Assembly: GCF_000266905.1 (NCBI RefSeq)
Contig: NC_018027.1
Location: forward strand, 1,798,001 to 1,862,000
DNA from: Mycolicibacterium chubuense NBB4
GTDB taxonomy: Bacteria; Actinomycetota; Actinomycetes; Mycobacteriales; Mycobacteriaceae
Direction: 5' to 3'
Length of the DNA stretch: 64,000 nt
The notes under the pieces are model-generated. The model was given only the letters and a program-made list of their open reading frames with translations, did no database searches and was not told the DNA's origin. The translations under genes were made by a program, and so were the position numbers. Positions 51,528 through 59,418 of the stretch are shown piece by piece (the first letter of the stretch is position 1; every line of letters starts with the position of its first letter).

Positions 51528-53662
51528 TCACCGGCGCGCACGCGCTTCCGGGGGAGACCGATTATCACGCATTGAACGCAATGCTGAATCTGTACGACGC
51601 CGACGGCAAGATTCAGTTCGACAAGGACGTGCAGGCCGCCCGTGAGTACTTCCTGCAGCACGTCAACCAGAACACGGTGTTCTTCCACAATCAGGACGAG
51701 AAGCTCGACTACCTGATCCAGAAGAACTACTACGAGCGCGAGGTGCTCGACCAGTACTCGCGCAACTTCGTCAAGACGCTGCTCGATCGGGCGTACGCCA
51801 AGAAGTTCCGGTTCCCGACCTTCCTGGGCGCGTTCAAGTACTACACCTCCTACACGCTCAAGACCTTCGACGGGAAGCGCTATCTGGAGCGCTTCGAGGA
51901 CCGTGTGGTGATGGTGGCGCTCACGCTGGCCGCCGGTGACACCACGTTGGCCGAGAAGCTCGTCGACGAGATCATCGACGGGCGGTTCCAGCCGGCCACG
52001 CCGACGTTCCTGAACTCGGGCAAGGCACAGCGCGGGGAGCCGGTGAGCTGCTTCCTGCTGCGCATCGAGGACAACATGGAGTCCATCGGGCGCTCCATCA
52101 ACTCGGCACTGCAGCTCTCCAAGCGTGGTGGCGGAGTTGCGTTGCTGCTGACCAACATTCGTGAGCACGGTGCCCCGATCAAGAACATCGAGAACCAGAG
52201 CTCCGGCGTCATCCCGATCATGAAGCTGCTCGAGGACTCGTTCTCCTACGCCAACCAGCTCGGTGCGCGTCAGGGCGCCGGCGCGGTGTACCTGCATGCG
52301 CACCACCCCGACATCTACCGGTTCCTCGACACCAAGCGTGAGAACGCCGACGAGAAGATCCGGATCAAGACGCTGTCCCTGGGTGTGGTGATCCCGGACA
52401 TCACCTTCGAGCTGGCGAAGAAGAACGAGGACATGTACCTGTTCTCGCCCTACGACGTCGAGCGGGTGTACGGGCTGCCGTTCGCCGACATCTCGGTGAC
52501 CGAGAAGTACTACGAGATGGTCGACGACGCGCGGATCCGCAAGACGAAGATCAAGGCGCGGGAGTTCTTCCAGACGCTGGCCGAGCTCCAGTTCGAGTCG
52601 GGTTATCCGTACATCATGTACGAAGACACGGTGAACCGGGCCAACCCGATCGAGGGCAAGATCACCCACAGCAACCTGTGCTCGGAGATCCTGCAGGTCT
52701 CCACGCCGTCGCTGTTCAACGAGGACCTGTCGTATGCCAAGGTGGGCAAGGACATCTCGTGCAACCTTGGCTCGCTGAACATCGCCAAGGCGATGGATTC
52801 CCCGGACTTCGCGCAGACCGTCGAGGTCGCCATCCGCGGGCTGACCGCGGTGTCGGACCAGACCAGCATCACTTCGGTGCCGTCGATCGAGCAGGGCAAC
52901 AACGACTCCCACGCGATCGGGCTCGGGCAGATGAACCTGCACGGTTACCTGGCCCGCGAGCGGATCTTCTACGGCTCCGAAGAGGGCATCGACTTCACTA
53001 ACATCTACTTCTACACGGTGCTCTACCACGCCCTGCGCGCCTCGAATCGCATTGCGATCGAACGCGGTGCGGCGTTCAAGGGGTTCGAGCGCTCGAAGTA
53101 CGCCTCCGGTGAGTTCTTCGACAAGTACACCGAGCAGGTCTGGGAGCCCAAGACCGACAAGGTGCGTCAGCTGTTCTCGGATGCGGGCATCCGCATTCCC
53201 AACCAGGACGACTGGAATCGGCTCAAGGAGTCGGTGCAGGCGCACGGGATCTACAACCAGAACCTGCAGGCCGTCCCGCCGACGGGGTCGATCAGCTACA
53301 TAAACCACTCGACGAGCTCGATCCACCCGGTGGCGAGCAAGATCGAGATCCGCAAGGAAGGCAAGATCGGCCGCGTCTACTACCCGGCGCCGTACCTGAC
53401 GAACGACAACCTGGAGTACTACCAGGACGCGTACGAGATCGGTTACGAGAAGATCATCGACACCTACGCCGCGGCCACCCAGCACGTGGACCAGGGGTTG
53501 AGCCTGACGCTGTTCTTCAAGGACACCGCGACCACCCGCGACGTGAACAAGGCCCAGATCTACGCGTGGCGCAAGGGCATCAAGACGCTGTACTACATCC
53601 GTCTTCGCCAGATGGCTCTGGAGGGCACTGAGGTGGAGGGTTGCGTCAGCTGCATGCTGTAG
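51494..53662 (+). CDS. nrdE: class Ib ribonucleotide reductase alpha subunit NrdE
   Basis: A 722-residue catalytic subunit reducing ribonucleoside diphosphates. [16 protein letters not shown] has the first redox Cys, SNLCSEI the thiyl-radical Cys region, and the C-terminal EGCVSCML tail has the CxxC that takes electrons from NrdH. GTG 51494, inside the nrdI 3' end, follows AAGGA. A strong hairpin ends the operon. nrdF is not adjacent, as in M. tuberculosis, where nrdF2 lies further on. Confidence 0.97.
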   Translation: MPPTVTAAEPVITGAHALPGETDYHALNAMLNLYDADGKIQFDKDVQAAREYFLQHVNQNTVFFHNQDEKLDYLIQKNYYEREVLDQYSRNFVKTLLDRAYAKKFRFPTFLGAFKYYTSYTLKTFDGKRYLERFEDRVVMVALTLAAGDTTLAEKLVDEIIDGRFQPATPTFLNSGKAQRGEPVSCFLLRIEDNMESIGRSINSALQLSKRGGGVALLLTNIREHGAPIKNIENQSSGVIPIMKLLEDSFSYANQLGARQGAGAVYLHAHHPDIYRFLDTKRENADEKIRIKTLSLGVVIPDITFELAKKNEDMYLFSPYDVERVYGLPFADISVTEKYYEMVDDARIRKTKIKAREFFQTLAELQFESGYPYIMYEDTVNRANPIEGKITHSNLCSEILQVSTPSLFNEDLSYAKVGKDISCNLGSLNIAKAMDSPDFAQTVEVAIRGLTAVSDQTSITSVPSIEQGNNDSHAIGLGQMNLHGYLARERIFYGSEEGIDFTNIYFYTVLYHALRASNRIAIERGAAFKGFERSKYASGEFFDKYTEQVWEPKTDKVRQLFSDAGIRIPNQDDWNRLKESVQAHGIYNQNLQAVPPTGSISYINHSTSSIHPVASKIEIRKEGKIGRVYYPAPYLTNDNLEYYQDAYEIGYEKIIDTYAAATQHVDQGLSLTLFFKDTATTRDVNKAQIYAWRKGIKTLYYIRLRQMALEGTEVEGCVSCML

Positions 53663-53674
53663 TGCTGTGACGAC

Positions 53675-53724
53675 TGTGGGGCCTGTGTACGCGATCTTCC
53701 CGGATGGCGTGCACAGGCCCCACA
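53675..53724. terminator. bidirectional hairpin terminator after nrdE
   Basis: Eighteen-base arms (53675-53692 and 53707-53724) pair with a single wobble around a 14-base loop. It lies between nrdE and the convergent DUF5997-type gene, 12 bases after the nrdE stop. Confidence 0.85.
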
Positions 53725-53725
53725 C

Positions 53726-54112
53726 TCATTCCTGACCAGACCGCTCGGCGCGCACCGCCTTGAGGCGCCGCTGCTCGCGCAGCACCTCCTGGTAACTCTC
53801 GCGTTCGGCGACCAGCCAATCCGGCTTCTCTTCGAGCAGCGCATCGATCTGCTCGGTGGTCAGCGCCTCGGTGACGCCGCCGCGGGCGAGGCCGGCGATC
53901 GAGACACCCAGCTTGGCTGCCACCAGGTTCTTGGGGTGCGGCCCGTTCTTGCGGAGGTCCTGGAGCCACTGCGGAGGGTCGGCCTGCAGCGCGGCGAGTT
54001 CGCCCCGCGTGATCGGGTTCTGCTGGAACTCCGCGGGCGTCGCGGGCAGGTACACGTCCAGCTTCTTCGCCGCCGTGGCGGGTTTCATGGACTGCGCGTT
54101 CGGCCTGCTCAT
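53726..54112 (-). CDS. DUF5997 family protein
   Basis: A 128-residue acidic/basic helical protein containing KPATAAKKLDVYLPATPAEF, DLRKNGPHPKNLVAAKLGVS and a C-terminal charged helix. I recall this pattern as the actinobacterial DUF5997 family, which is often encoded beside a LysR-substrate-domain protein as here. VAAKLGVSIAGLARGGVTEALT resembles a helix-turn-helix, so DNA binding is possible but unproven. The ATG at 54112 is preferred; the longer frame (to 54169) would overlap the neighbour's promoter and start region. Confidence 0.75.
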   Translation of the reverse strand: MSRPNAQSMKPATAAKKLDVYLPATPAEFQQNPITRGELAALQADPPQWLQDLRKNGPHPKNLVAAKLGVSIAGLARGGVTEALTTEQIDALLEEKPDWLVAERESYQEVLREQRRLKAVRAERSGQE

Positions 54113-54140
54113 GCGGCCAGCGTATCGGTAGCCTGATGCG

Positions 54141-54863
54141 GTGGCTGTGTCCTCGCTGCCCTCGCTCACCGTCGGTTACGTCCCCGGCGGGACGCCCGCG
54201 AAGTGGGCCCGCAACTGGGCGCAACGTCACCCGCAGGTTCCGCTGCAGTTGTGCGCCGTCGCCGCAGCAGACGCGGCCGACGCCGTGCGGGCCGGTACCG
54301 TCGATGCGGCGCTGCTCCGGCTGCCGGTCGACACGTCCGGGCTCGCCGTCATTCCTCTCTACGAGGAGACCACCGTGGTCGTGGTGCCGGCCGATCACCT
54401 TCTCGCTGCTGCCGACGAGATCACCGCCGCCGACCTCGTCGGGGAGCCGACGCTCGTCCCCCTCGACGACGTCGTCGACTGGGCCGACGCGCCCGGGGCC
54501 CCGGTCGATCACCGACCCGAGACCACCGCGGACGCAATGGAACTCGTCGCCGCAGGGGTCGGTGCACTCATCGTTCCGCAGTCACTGGCGCGGCTTCACC
54601 ACCGCAAAGACCTCACGTACCGCCCGATCACCGACGCGCCCCCCTGCCCAGTGGCGCTCGCCGTCCCGGAGGGTCCGCAGTCGCAGCTGGTCGAGGAGTT
54701 CATCGGGATCGTGCGCGGCCGCAAAGCCGGTTCGTCACGGGGGCAGGCTCAGCCGGCACCGAAACGGACCGCGCGGGAGAAGACCCTCGCCAAGCAGGCC
54801 GCGCGCGCCGCCGCGGGGAAGGTCGCCCGCACGCCGGGGCGAGCGCACCGCGGTCGCCGCTGA
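54141..54863 (+). CDS. LysR effector-binding domain protein without HTH, basic tail
   Basis: A 240-residue periplasmic-binding-type (LysR substrate-binding) domain protein. LTVGYVPGGTPAKW begins directly at the effector-domain fold; there is no N-terminal winged HTH. The C-terminal ~45 residues are Lys/Arg/Ala-rich (KRTAREKTLAKQAARAAAGK, then RTPGRAHRGRR), like a histone-type or DNA-binding tail. It is divergent from the DUF5997 gene across 28 bases, suggesting the two work together, for example as a split regulator. Function unproven. GTG 54141 or 54147 could be the start. Confidence 0.75.
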   Translation: MAVSSLPSLTVGYVPGGTPAKWARNWAQRHPQVPLQLCAVAAADAADAVRAGTVDAALLRLPVDTSGLAVIPLYEETTVVVVPADHLLAAADEITAADLVGEPTLVPLDDVVDWADAPGAPVDHRPETTADAMELVAAGVGALIVPQSLARLHHRKDLTYRPITDAPPCPVALAVPEGPQSQLVEEFIGIVRGRKAGSSRGQAQPAPKRTAREKTLAKQAARAAAGKVARTPGRAHRGRR

Positions 54864-54946
54864 CGATCCGGCGTGGTGCGGTACTCGAGTGCGCGGTCAG
54901 ATGGTGCTTCGGGCAGGAATCGCGATCTCACCGCCCACTCGGGTCC

Positions 54947-55363
54947 TCAGATCGTGAGCGTTCCGTCGTCGTTGATCGTCCACTGCGGGTTCAGCGCGAC
55001 CTCCCACACATGACCGTCGGGATCCGCGAAATATCCCGAATAGCCGCCCCAGAACACCTTTTCGGCCGGCTTGAGGATCGTGGCGCCCGCCGCGGCGGCC
55101 TGGGCCAGCACCGCGTCGACGTCGGCCTCGGAGCGCTGGTTGATCGCGATCGTGATGCCGCTGAAGCGGCCGTCGATCGGGTGGTGGCAGTCCTCGGCGA
55201 GGTCCCCGCGGCCGAACAGGGCCAGCGCCACGCCGGGGAGTTGATAGAAGACGACGCCTTCGGGTGCGTCTTTCGGGACCCAACCCAGACCCTGCTCGTA
55301 GAACCGCCGGGCTCGGGCGAGATCGTCGACGCCGAGCGTGATCAGGCTGATCCGTTGTTCCAT
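54947..55363 (-). CDS. VOC family protein (glyoxalase/dioxygenase fold)
   Basis: A 138-residue vicinal-oxygen-chelate protein. LITLGVDDLARARRFYEQGLGW and YFADPDGHVWEVALNP are the two family motifs. Members are glyoxalases, dioxygenases, or resistance proteins; none can be assigned. The metal positions usual in glyoxalases are incomplete. It follows a second VOC gene by ten bases on the same strand. ATG 55363 is the natural start, with homology beginning immediately. Confidence 0.88.
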   Translation of the reverse strand: MEQRISLITLGVDDLARARRFYEQGLGWVPKDAPEGVVFYQLPGVALALFGRGDLAEDCHHPIDGRFSGITIAINQRSEADVDAVLAQAAAAGATILKPAEKVFWGGYSGYFADPDGHVWEVALNPQWTINDDGTLTI

Positions 55364-55373
55364 GCCGGTGACG

Positions 55374-55781
55374 CTACTCACCGTCGCCGACACCGGGCAG
55401 ATACGTGCCGATCGACCATTGCCGGCCCTCGGGGTCCAGCAGTTCGATACGGAAGTTGCCCCACCGCGTCGTCTCCGGCGCGATGAGCACCGTGGTGCCG
55501 GCGGTCGTCGCACGCTCGTGGACGGCGTCGACCTCCGCAGCGTCGAGGACGACATAGAGCCCCGAGCCGACGCAGTCGCCCTTGGGTTCGGGCACCTCGT
55601 AGCCCCGGTCGTCTCGTTGGACGCAGACCACCGCGTCCCCGCGCCGCAGTTCGGCATGGGCGAGGAGGCCGCCGTCGCGGTACGTGCGCACGACATGGAA
55701 CCCGAGCACGTCGCTGATCCAGCCGACAGCCGCCTCAGGGTCGCGATAGCAGATGAATGCGGTCAGGTGCGCTGACATCAT
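55374..55781 (-). CDS. VOC family protein
   Basis: A 135-residue VOC-fold protein. LTAFICYRDPEAAVGWISDVLGFH and RIELLDPEGRQWSIGTYLPG are the fold motifs, with a VLDAAEVDAVHERA helix between. It resembles PhnB- or bleomycin-resistance-like stand-alone domains. Its first ATG overlaps the stop of the gene upstream (ATGA), and a second VOC gene follows ten bases on, making a three-gene minus-strand unit. Substrate unknown. Confidence 0.87.
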   Translation of the reverse strand: MMSAHLTAFICYRDPEAAVGWISDVLGFHVVRTYRDGGLLAHAELRRGDAVVCVQRDDRGYEVPEPKGDCVGSGLYVVLDAAEVDAVHERATTAGTTVLIAPETTRWGNFRIELLDPEGRQWSIGTYLPGVGDGE

Positions 55782-56350
55782 GCCCTCGGTCTACCGGTGG
55801 GCACCGACAGGTCCGACCAGAACTCCACGGTGGGTGCCGCGCTCCGGCGGGGCGTGGGACCGGGTGCGAACTGACGGTCGACGTAGTCGAGCAGGTCCGC
55901 GCCGGCCGGCTCGATGTCCGCCTGATAAATCGACAACACCGGGTGTCCGCACGCACCGCGGCCAGCGGGCAGGTAGTGGTGCGAGTACACCGGGACCATC
56001 TGTGGCACGCGTGCGAGCTGATAGCTCGCGCTGCGCAGGGCATCCTTCATGCGGGCGGGACGCGGTCCCCACGCGTCGTGCCAGAACTGCCGCCACTCGA
56101 CCGCGAACAGGATCCCGTCGACGGGCAGTCGCAGCCGCGTGGCGAGGGTCCTGCGTGCGTCGTCGCGCCAGTTCGGCCAGGTGCCGCCGACCGGCAGCCC
56201 GGCCGCGAGAAACGCGCGGTGGTCGTCGGCGAACTCGAATCCGAACTCGTGCTCGATGCGGACGAACTCGTCGTCGGTCAGACCGCGCCCGATCGCCACC
56301 GTGCCGAGGCCGGCCAGGCGCGCGGCGGCCTCGCTGCCCACTGCGTCCAT
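55778..56350 (-). CDS. hypothetical protein, possible SMI1/KNR4-like
   Basis: A 190-residue protein. FVRIEHEFGFEFADDHRAFLAAGLPVGG near the N-terminus resembles the SMI1/KNR4 (SUKH) fold opening (a helix then phi-P-x-D-h-x-x-F-L). WRDDARRTLATRLRLPVDGILFAVEWRQFWHDAWGPRP follows. SUKH proteins are immunity proteins in some toxin systems and stand-alone proteins elsewhere. No toxin gene is seen nearby. Co-translated with the VOC gene (ATGA). Function not recognised. Confidence 0.65.
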   Translation of the reverse strand: MDAVGSEAAARLAGLGTVAIGRGLTDDEFVRIEHEFGFEFADDHRAFLAAGLPVGGTWPNWRDDARRTLATRLRLPVDGILFAVEWRQFWHDAWGPRPARMKDALRSASYQLARVPQMVPVYSHHYLPAGRGACGHPVLSIYQADIEPAGADLLDYVDRQFAPGPTPRRSAAPTVEFWSDLSVPTGRPRA

Positions 56351-56360
56351 GCCGACAGGA

Positions 56361-57542
56361 TCAGTAGGTGTGCTGCGGCCCCTGGGCCTTCTTGTACAGC
56401 GTCTTGAGCATCCGGTCGCGGAAGAACCCGTTGTCGATGACCTTGATCCCGGTGTTCGCCACAGCCGGGATGCCCGCCAGCTTGTGGAAGTAGCGGCCCC
56501 GCTTGTACTCCCGGCCCCACGCGGCCTCCATGCGCTGCGCGTAGTTGGTGAAGTCGTCGGGTCCACCGTTGGTCAGCGCGGCGATCGCGCATTCGCCCGC
56601 GGCCAAGCCGGATTCCAGGGCCTTGGAGATGCCCGCACCCGAGGCCGGCTTACCCGCTCCCAGCGAGTCACCGGTGAACAGCACGCCGGGACGCCACGGC
56701 GGCCACGCCGTGAACCCCATCGGCAGTCGCCAAGCACGCACGCTCTTGTTCTTCTTCAGTTCCTCGATCGGGGGCAGGTCCCACTCCGGCGGCAGCGTGC
56801 GCAGGAAGTCGCCCAGGAACTGAGTGGCGTTGATCGACTGCCAGTTCTTGTAGCTGTTGACGTAGCCGAGCCCGATGTTGAAGATGCCGTTGCCCATCGG
56901 GAACACCCACCCGTAGCCGGGCAGCTGGTCGCCTTGGAACGCGAGCTTGAGATAGATGTCCAGGCTGTCGGAGTCCGGGCGGTTCACCGGCATCTCCGAG
57001 CGGATCGCGATCGCGGAGTAGCCGTTGTACTCCGAGTCGATCTTGAGTGCGCGCTTGATGGGGGAGTAGGCGCCGTCCGCCGCGATGACCGCGTCGCCGT
57101 AGACCTTCTCACCGCCCTTGAGAACCACACCGATCACCCGGCCGTTGGCATCGAGTTCGGGCCCGGCGACCTCGGCGCCCTGGCGCACCTCCGCGCCCGC
57201 GGATTCGGCGTGCTTGAGCAGCACCGTGTCCAGGTGGGTGCGGCTGACGGTGTGGCCGTGGTCGGGCATACCGGGACGCTTCGGGAACGACAGTTCCCAC
57301 TGGCTGGGGCTGAACACGGTCACCCGGTTGACCCGGTGGAAGGTGGCGACTTCGTCGGCCAGGCCCATCTTCTGCAGGTAGCTGACGGCGCGCGCGGTCA
57401 GGCCGTCCCCGCACGGCTTGTCGCGGGGGAACTGTGCCTTGTCCAGCACCACCACTTTCGCGCCGGTCTGAGCGGCCTGCCATGCGGCGGCCGAGCCCGA
57501 CGGCCCCCCGCCTGCGATGACCAGGTCGTATCGCTGCGTCAT
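56361..57542 (-). CDS. geranylgeranyl reductase family FAD oxidoreductase
   Basis: A 393-residue flavoprotein. LVIAGGGPSGSAAAW is the FAD Rossmann motif, FPRDKPCGDGLTARAV the GGR-family signature, LPGYGWVFPMGNGIFNIGLG the substrate-pocket motif and TGDSLGAGKPASGAGI the second FAD motif. Mycobacterial relatives include MenJ, which saturates a menaquinone isoprene unit. This may be a paralogue acting on another polyprenyl. ATG 57542 is used; the frame extending upstream is not homologous. It precedes the SUKH-like gene by ten bases in the same direction. Confidence 0.88.
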   Translation of the reverse strand: MTQRYDLVIAGGGPSGSAAAWQAAQTGAKVVVLDKAQFPRDKPCGDGLTARAVSYLQKMGLADEVATFHRVNRVTVFSPSQWELSFPKRPGMPDHGHTVSRTHLDTVLLKHAESAGAEVRQGAEVAGPELDANGRVIGVVLKGGEKVYGDAVIAADGAYSPIKRALKIDSEYNGYSAIAIRSEMPVNRPDSDSLDIYLKLAFQGDQLPGYGWVFPMGNGIFNIGLGYVNSYKNWQSINATQFLGDFLRTLPPEWDLPPIEELKKNKSVRAWRLPMGFTAWPPWRPGVLFTGDSLGAGKPASGAGISKALESGLAAGECAIAALTNGGPDDFTNYAQRMEAAWGREYKRGRYFHKLAGIPAVANTGIKVIDNGFFRDRMLKTLYKKAQGPQHTY

Positions 57543-57575
57543 AGTTCTCGTCTCGTTCGGCGACTGTCGCACGAG

Positions 57576-57581
57576 ATAGTA
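57576..57581 (-). promoter_or_regulatory. -10 element for reductase gene
   Basis: TACTAT read on the minus strand, 34-39 bases upstream of the ATG at 57542. No clear -35. Confidence 0.35.
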
Positions 57582-57671
57582 CCCGCAGATGGTGTCGGGA
57601 TCCCGTCGGCGGCACTGACCTGGCCGGCACAGCGTGCGGCGCGGTCTGGGCAGGTCAGCGGTGCCGAGCGG

Positions 57672-57677
57672 GTACAG
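57672..57677 (+). promoter_or_regulatory. -10 element, leaderless tetR
   Basis: GGTACAGT places the TACAGT hexamer eight bases before the GTG at 57685, so transcript and coding region should begin together. The same GGTACAGT-to-start spacing recurs ahead of the monooxygenase at 62928. Confidence 0.55.
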
Positions 57678-57684
57678 TGATCGG

Positions 57685-58425
57685 GTGCGACGAGGGTCGA
57701 GCGCGCGCTCCGCGCAGGAATCGGGCGTCAAGGTGGATGCCCGCAGCGAGCGTTGGCGCGAGCACCGCAAGAAAGTGCGCGCCGAGATCGTCGACGCCGC
57801 CTTCCGCGCCATCGACCGCCAGGGCCCGGAGGTGTCGCTGCGGGAGATCGCCGAAGAGGCCGGCACGGCGAAACCGAAGATCTACCGGCATTTCACCGAC
57901 AAGTCCGACCTCTTTCAGGCCATCGGCCAGCGCATGAGGGACATGCTGTGGTCGGCGATCTTCCCGTCCATCGACATCGCCAAGGACCCCGCCCGCACTG
58001 TCGTGCGCCGCGCCGTCGAACAGTACGTGCGGCTGGTCGACGAGCATCCCAACGTCGTGCGGTTCCTGATGCAGGGCCGCTTCGCCGAACAGACCGAGTC
58101 GACGATGCGGGCGCTCAACGAGGGCCGCGACATCACGCTGGCCATCGCCGACATGTTCAACAACGCGCTCAAGGAGATGGAACTCGACTACGCGGCGTTC
58201 GAGCTGGCCGGGTTCGCCACGTTCGGCGCCGCGGCCTCGGCCACCGACTGGTGGCTGGGCGCCGATCGGGACAGCCCGCGCCGGCTGCCGTCGGAGAAGT
58301 TCGTCGACTACCTGACCACCATCATGATGGGCTCCATCAACGGGACCTGCGAGGTGCTCGGTGTCCGCGTCGATCCGGACCTGCCCCTGCATGAGGGTGT
58401 CCAGCGCCGCGAGCAGGTCGCCTGA
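57685..58425 (+). CDS. TetR family transcriptional regulator (Rv3050c-like)
   Basis: A 246-residue TetR protein. EIVDAAFRAIDRQGPEVSLREIAEEAGTAKPKIYRHFTDKSDLF is the HTH region; YRHF is the family hallmark. An Arg-rich N-terminal extension (about 20 residues) precedes it. As I recall, M. tuberculosis Rv3050c sits beside the monooxygenase Rv3049c; here the two have been separated by about 4.5 kb. GTG 57685 is chosen because a -10 stands eight bases upstream. CTGACCTG (57615-57622) and CAGGTCAG (57651-57658) form an inverted pair upstream, a possible operator. Confidence 0.9.
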   Translation: MRRGSSARSAQESGVKVDARSERWREHRKKVRAEIVDAAFRAIDRQGPEVSLREIAEEAGTAKPKIYRHFTDKSDLFQAIGQRMRDMLWSAIFPSIDIAKDPARTVVRRAVEQYVRLVDEHPNVVRFLMQGRFAEQTESTMRALNEGRDITLAIADMFNNALKEMELDYAAFELAGFATFGAAASATDWWLGADRDSPRRLPSEKFVDYLTTIMMGSINGTCEVLGVRVDPDLPLHEGVQRREQVA

Positions 58426-58428
58426 TCC

Positions 58429-59205
58429 TCACGCGCCGAGCACGAATGCACTGACCGGCGTCTCGTAGCTCCGAAGGTCCAGCGTCCGCACGGGCGCCCC
58501 ACCCGCGAGTTCATCAGCCACCCCGGAGGCGACGAGGAGCTCTCCTCCCGCGGCGCTGCTCTGCATCCGCGCCGCCAGGTTCACCGGATCGCCCAGAGCC
58601 GTGAAGTCGACCACCGAACCCCCGACATTGCCCACATAGGCGAGGCCGGCGTTGACCGTCACGCCCACCTCGAGCCAAGGCCCACGGTCGCTGCAGTAGC
58701 CGACCGCTCTGAGGAGATCCACGCCGGCCAGGACCGCGCTACGCCGGTACCGGCGACCGCTGATGCCCGCAACGAAGATCGCCATGACTTCGTCGCCGAT
58801 GAGCTTGTCGATCACCGCGTCGTGGCGCAGCAGGGTCTGCGTTGCTGCGGCGTAGAAGCGGTTCATCAGGGTCGCGAAGTCCGCCACGCCACGCCGGCCG
58901 AGCGCGGTCGACCCCCGGACGTCGGCGAACAGGACCGCGACGTCGACCTCGGCGCCTCCCGCGGGCAGTGCATCACAACACCGACTGCACAGGTTGGGGT
59001 TCTTGCGGGACGGGCCGAACCCGGCAGCGGCGAGAACGCGCCCAGCAGGTCCACGAAACGGGTTGCTGCACATCTTGCATCGCGGTGCGGAAGGCAGATA
59101 GCGGAACACGCGGCGCGCCCTCACCAAGGATCCGTGCCCTTCGGTCAGCACCTTTTCCCAGAGGATCGTTGTCGTGGTCTCACCCGTGAGGTCGACGATA
59201 GCCAT
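58429..59205 (-). CDS. class III adenylate cyclase-type protein with N-terminal zinc-ribbon-like Cys
   Basis: A 258-residue protein. A Cys43-x2-Cys46 ... Cys73-x2-Cys76 pair forms a probable zinc ribbon; the class III catalytic domain begins at about residue 86. Metal Asp95 (LFADVRGST) and Asp138 (IGDEVM), Lys134 and Asp206 at purine-selecting positions, Asn209 and Arg213 at transition-state positions are all present, which predicts an active adenylyl cyclase. Likely soluble. ATG 59205 is used; ATG 59256 would start inside the operator. It is divergent from the HD-GYP/LuxR gene across tandem TGAGGC palindromes. Confidence 0.88.
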   Translation of the reverse strand: MAIVDLTGETTTTILWEKVLTEGHGSLVRARRVFRYLPSAPRCKMCSNPFRGPAGRVLAAAGFGPSRKNPNLCSRCCDALPAGGAEVDVAVLFADVRGSTALGRRGVADFATLMNRFYAAATQTLLRHDAVIDKLIGDEVMAIFVAGISGRRYRRSAVLAGVDLLRAVGYCSDRGPWLEVGVTVNAGLAYVGNVGGSVVDFTALGDPVNLAARMQSSAAGGELLVASGVADELAGGAPVRTLDLRSYETPVSAFVLGA

Positions 59206-59239
59206 GTGTCGATGATCGATCCGCCGGTGATCGAGAGCG

Positions 59240-59255
59240 TGAGGCATCCGCCTCA
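59240..59255. promoter_or_regulatory. TGAGGC-N4-GCCTCA operator A
   Basis: TGAGGCATCCGCCTCA, perfect 6-base arms, in the divergent region between the cyclase gene and the HD-GYP/LuxR gene. Its centre is 29 bases from that of operator B. Confidence 0.75.
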
Positions 59256-59268
59256 TTTCGCGTGGAAT

Positions 59269-59284
59269 TGAGGCACGTGCCTCA
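59269..59284. promoter_or_regulatory. TGAGGC-N4-GCCTCA operator B
   Basis: TGAGGCACGTGCCTCA, a perfect 16-base palindrome including its centre. It overlaps the first in-frame ATG (59284) of the downstream open frame, favouring a later start for that gene. Confidence 0.8.
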
Positions 59285-59418
59285 TGCGAGCTGCCTATGG
59301 CCCTGCGGAGACTGCGAGAGTGAGCCTGGCAAGTGCTACGCGGCCGCAGCCACGCGCGAGAAGGCCGGCGAATTCCCGTTCGCGCCGATCCGGGTCGGGT
59401 CGGGCGCAGAATGATGAC

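Noticed and set aside
51413..53725. 770-codon minus-strand open frame
   Set aside because: Antisense to nrdE; Val/Arg/Leu-rich shadow without homology.
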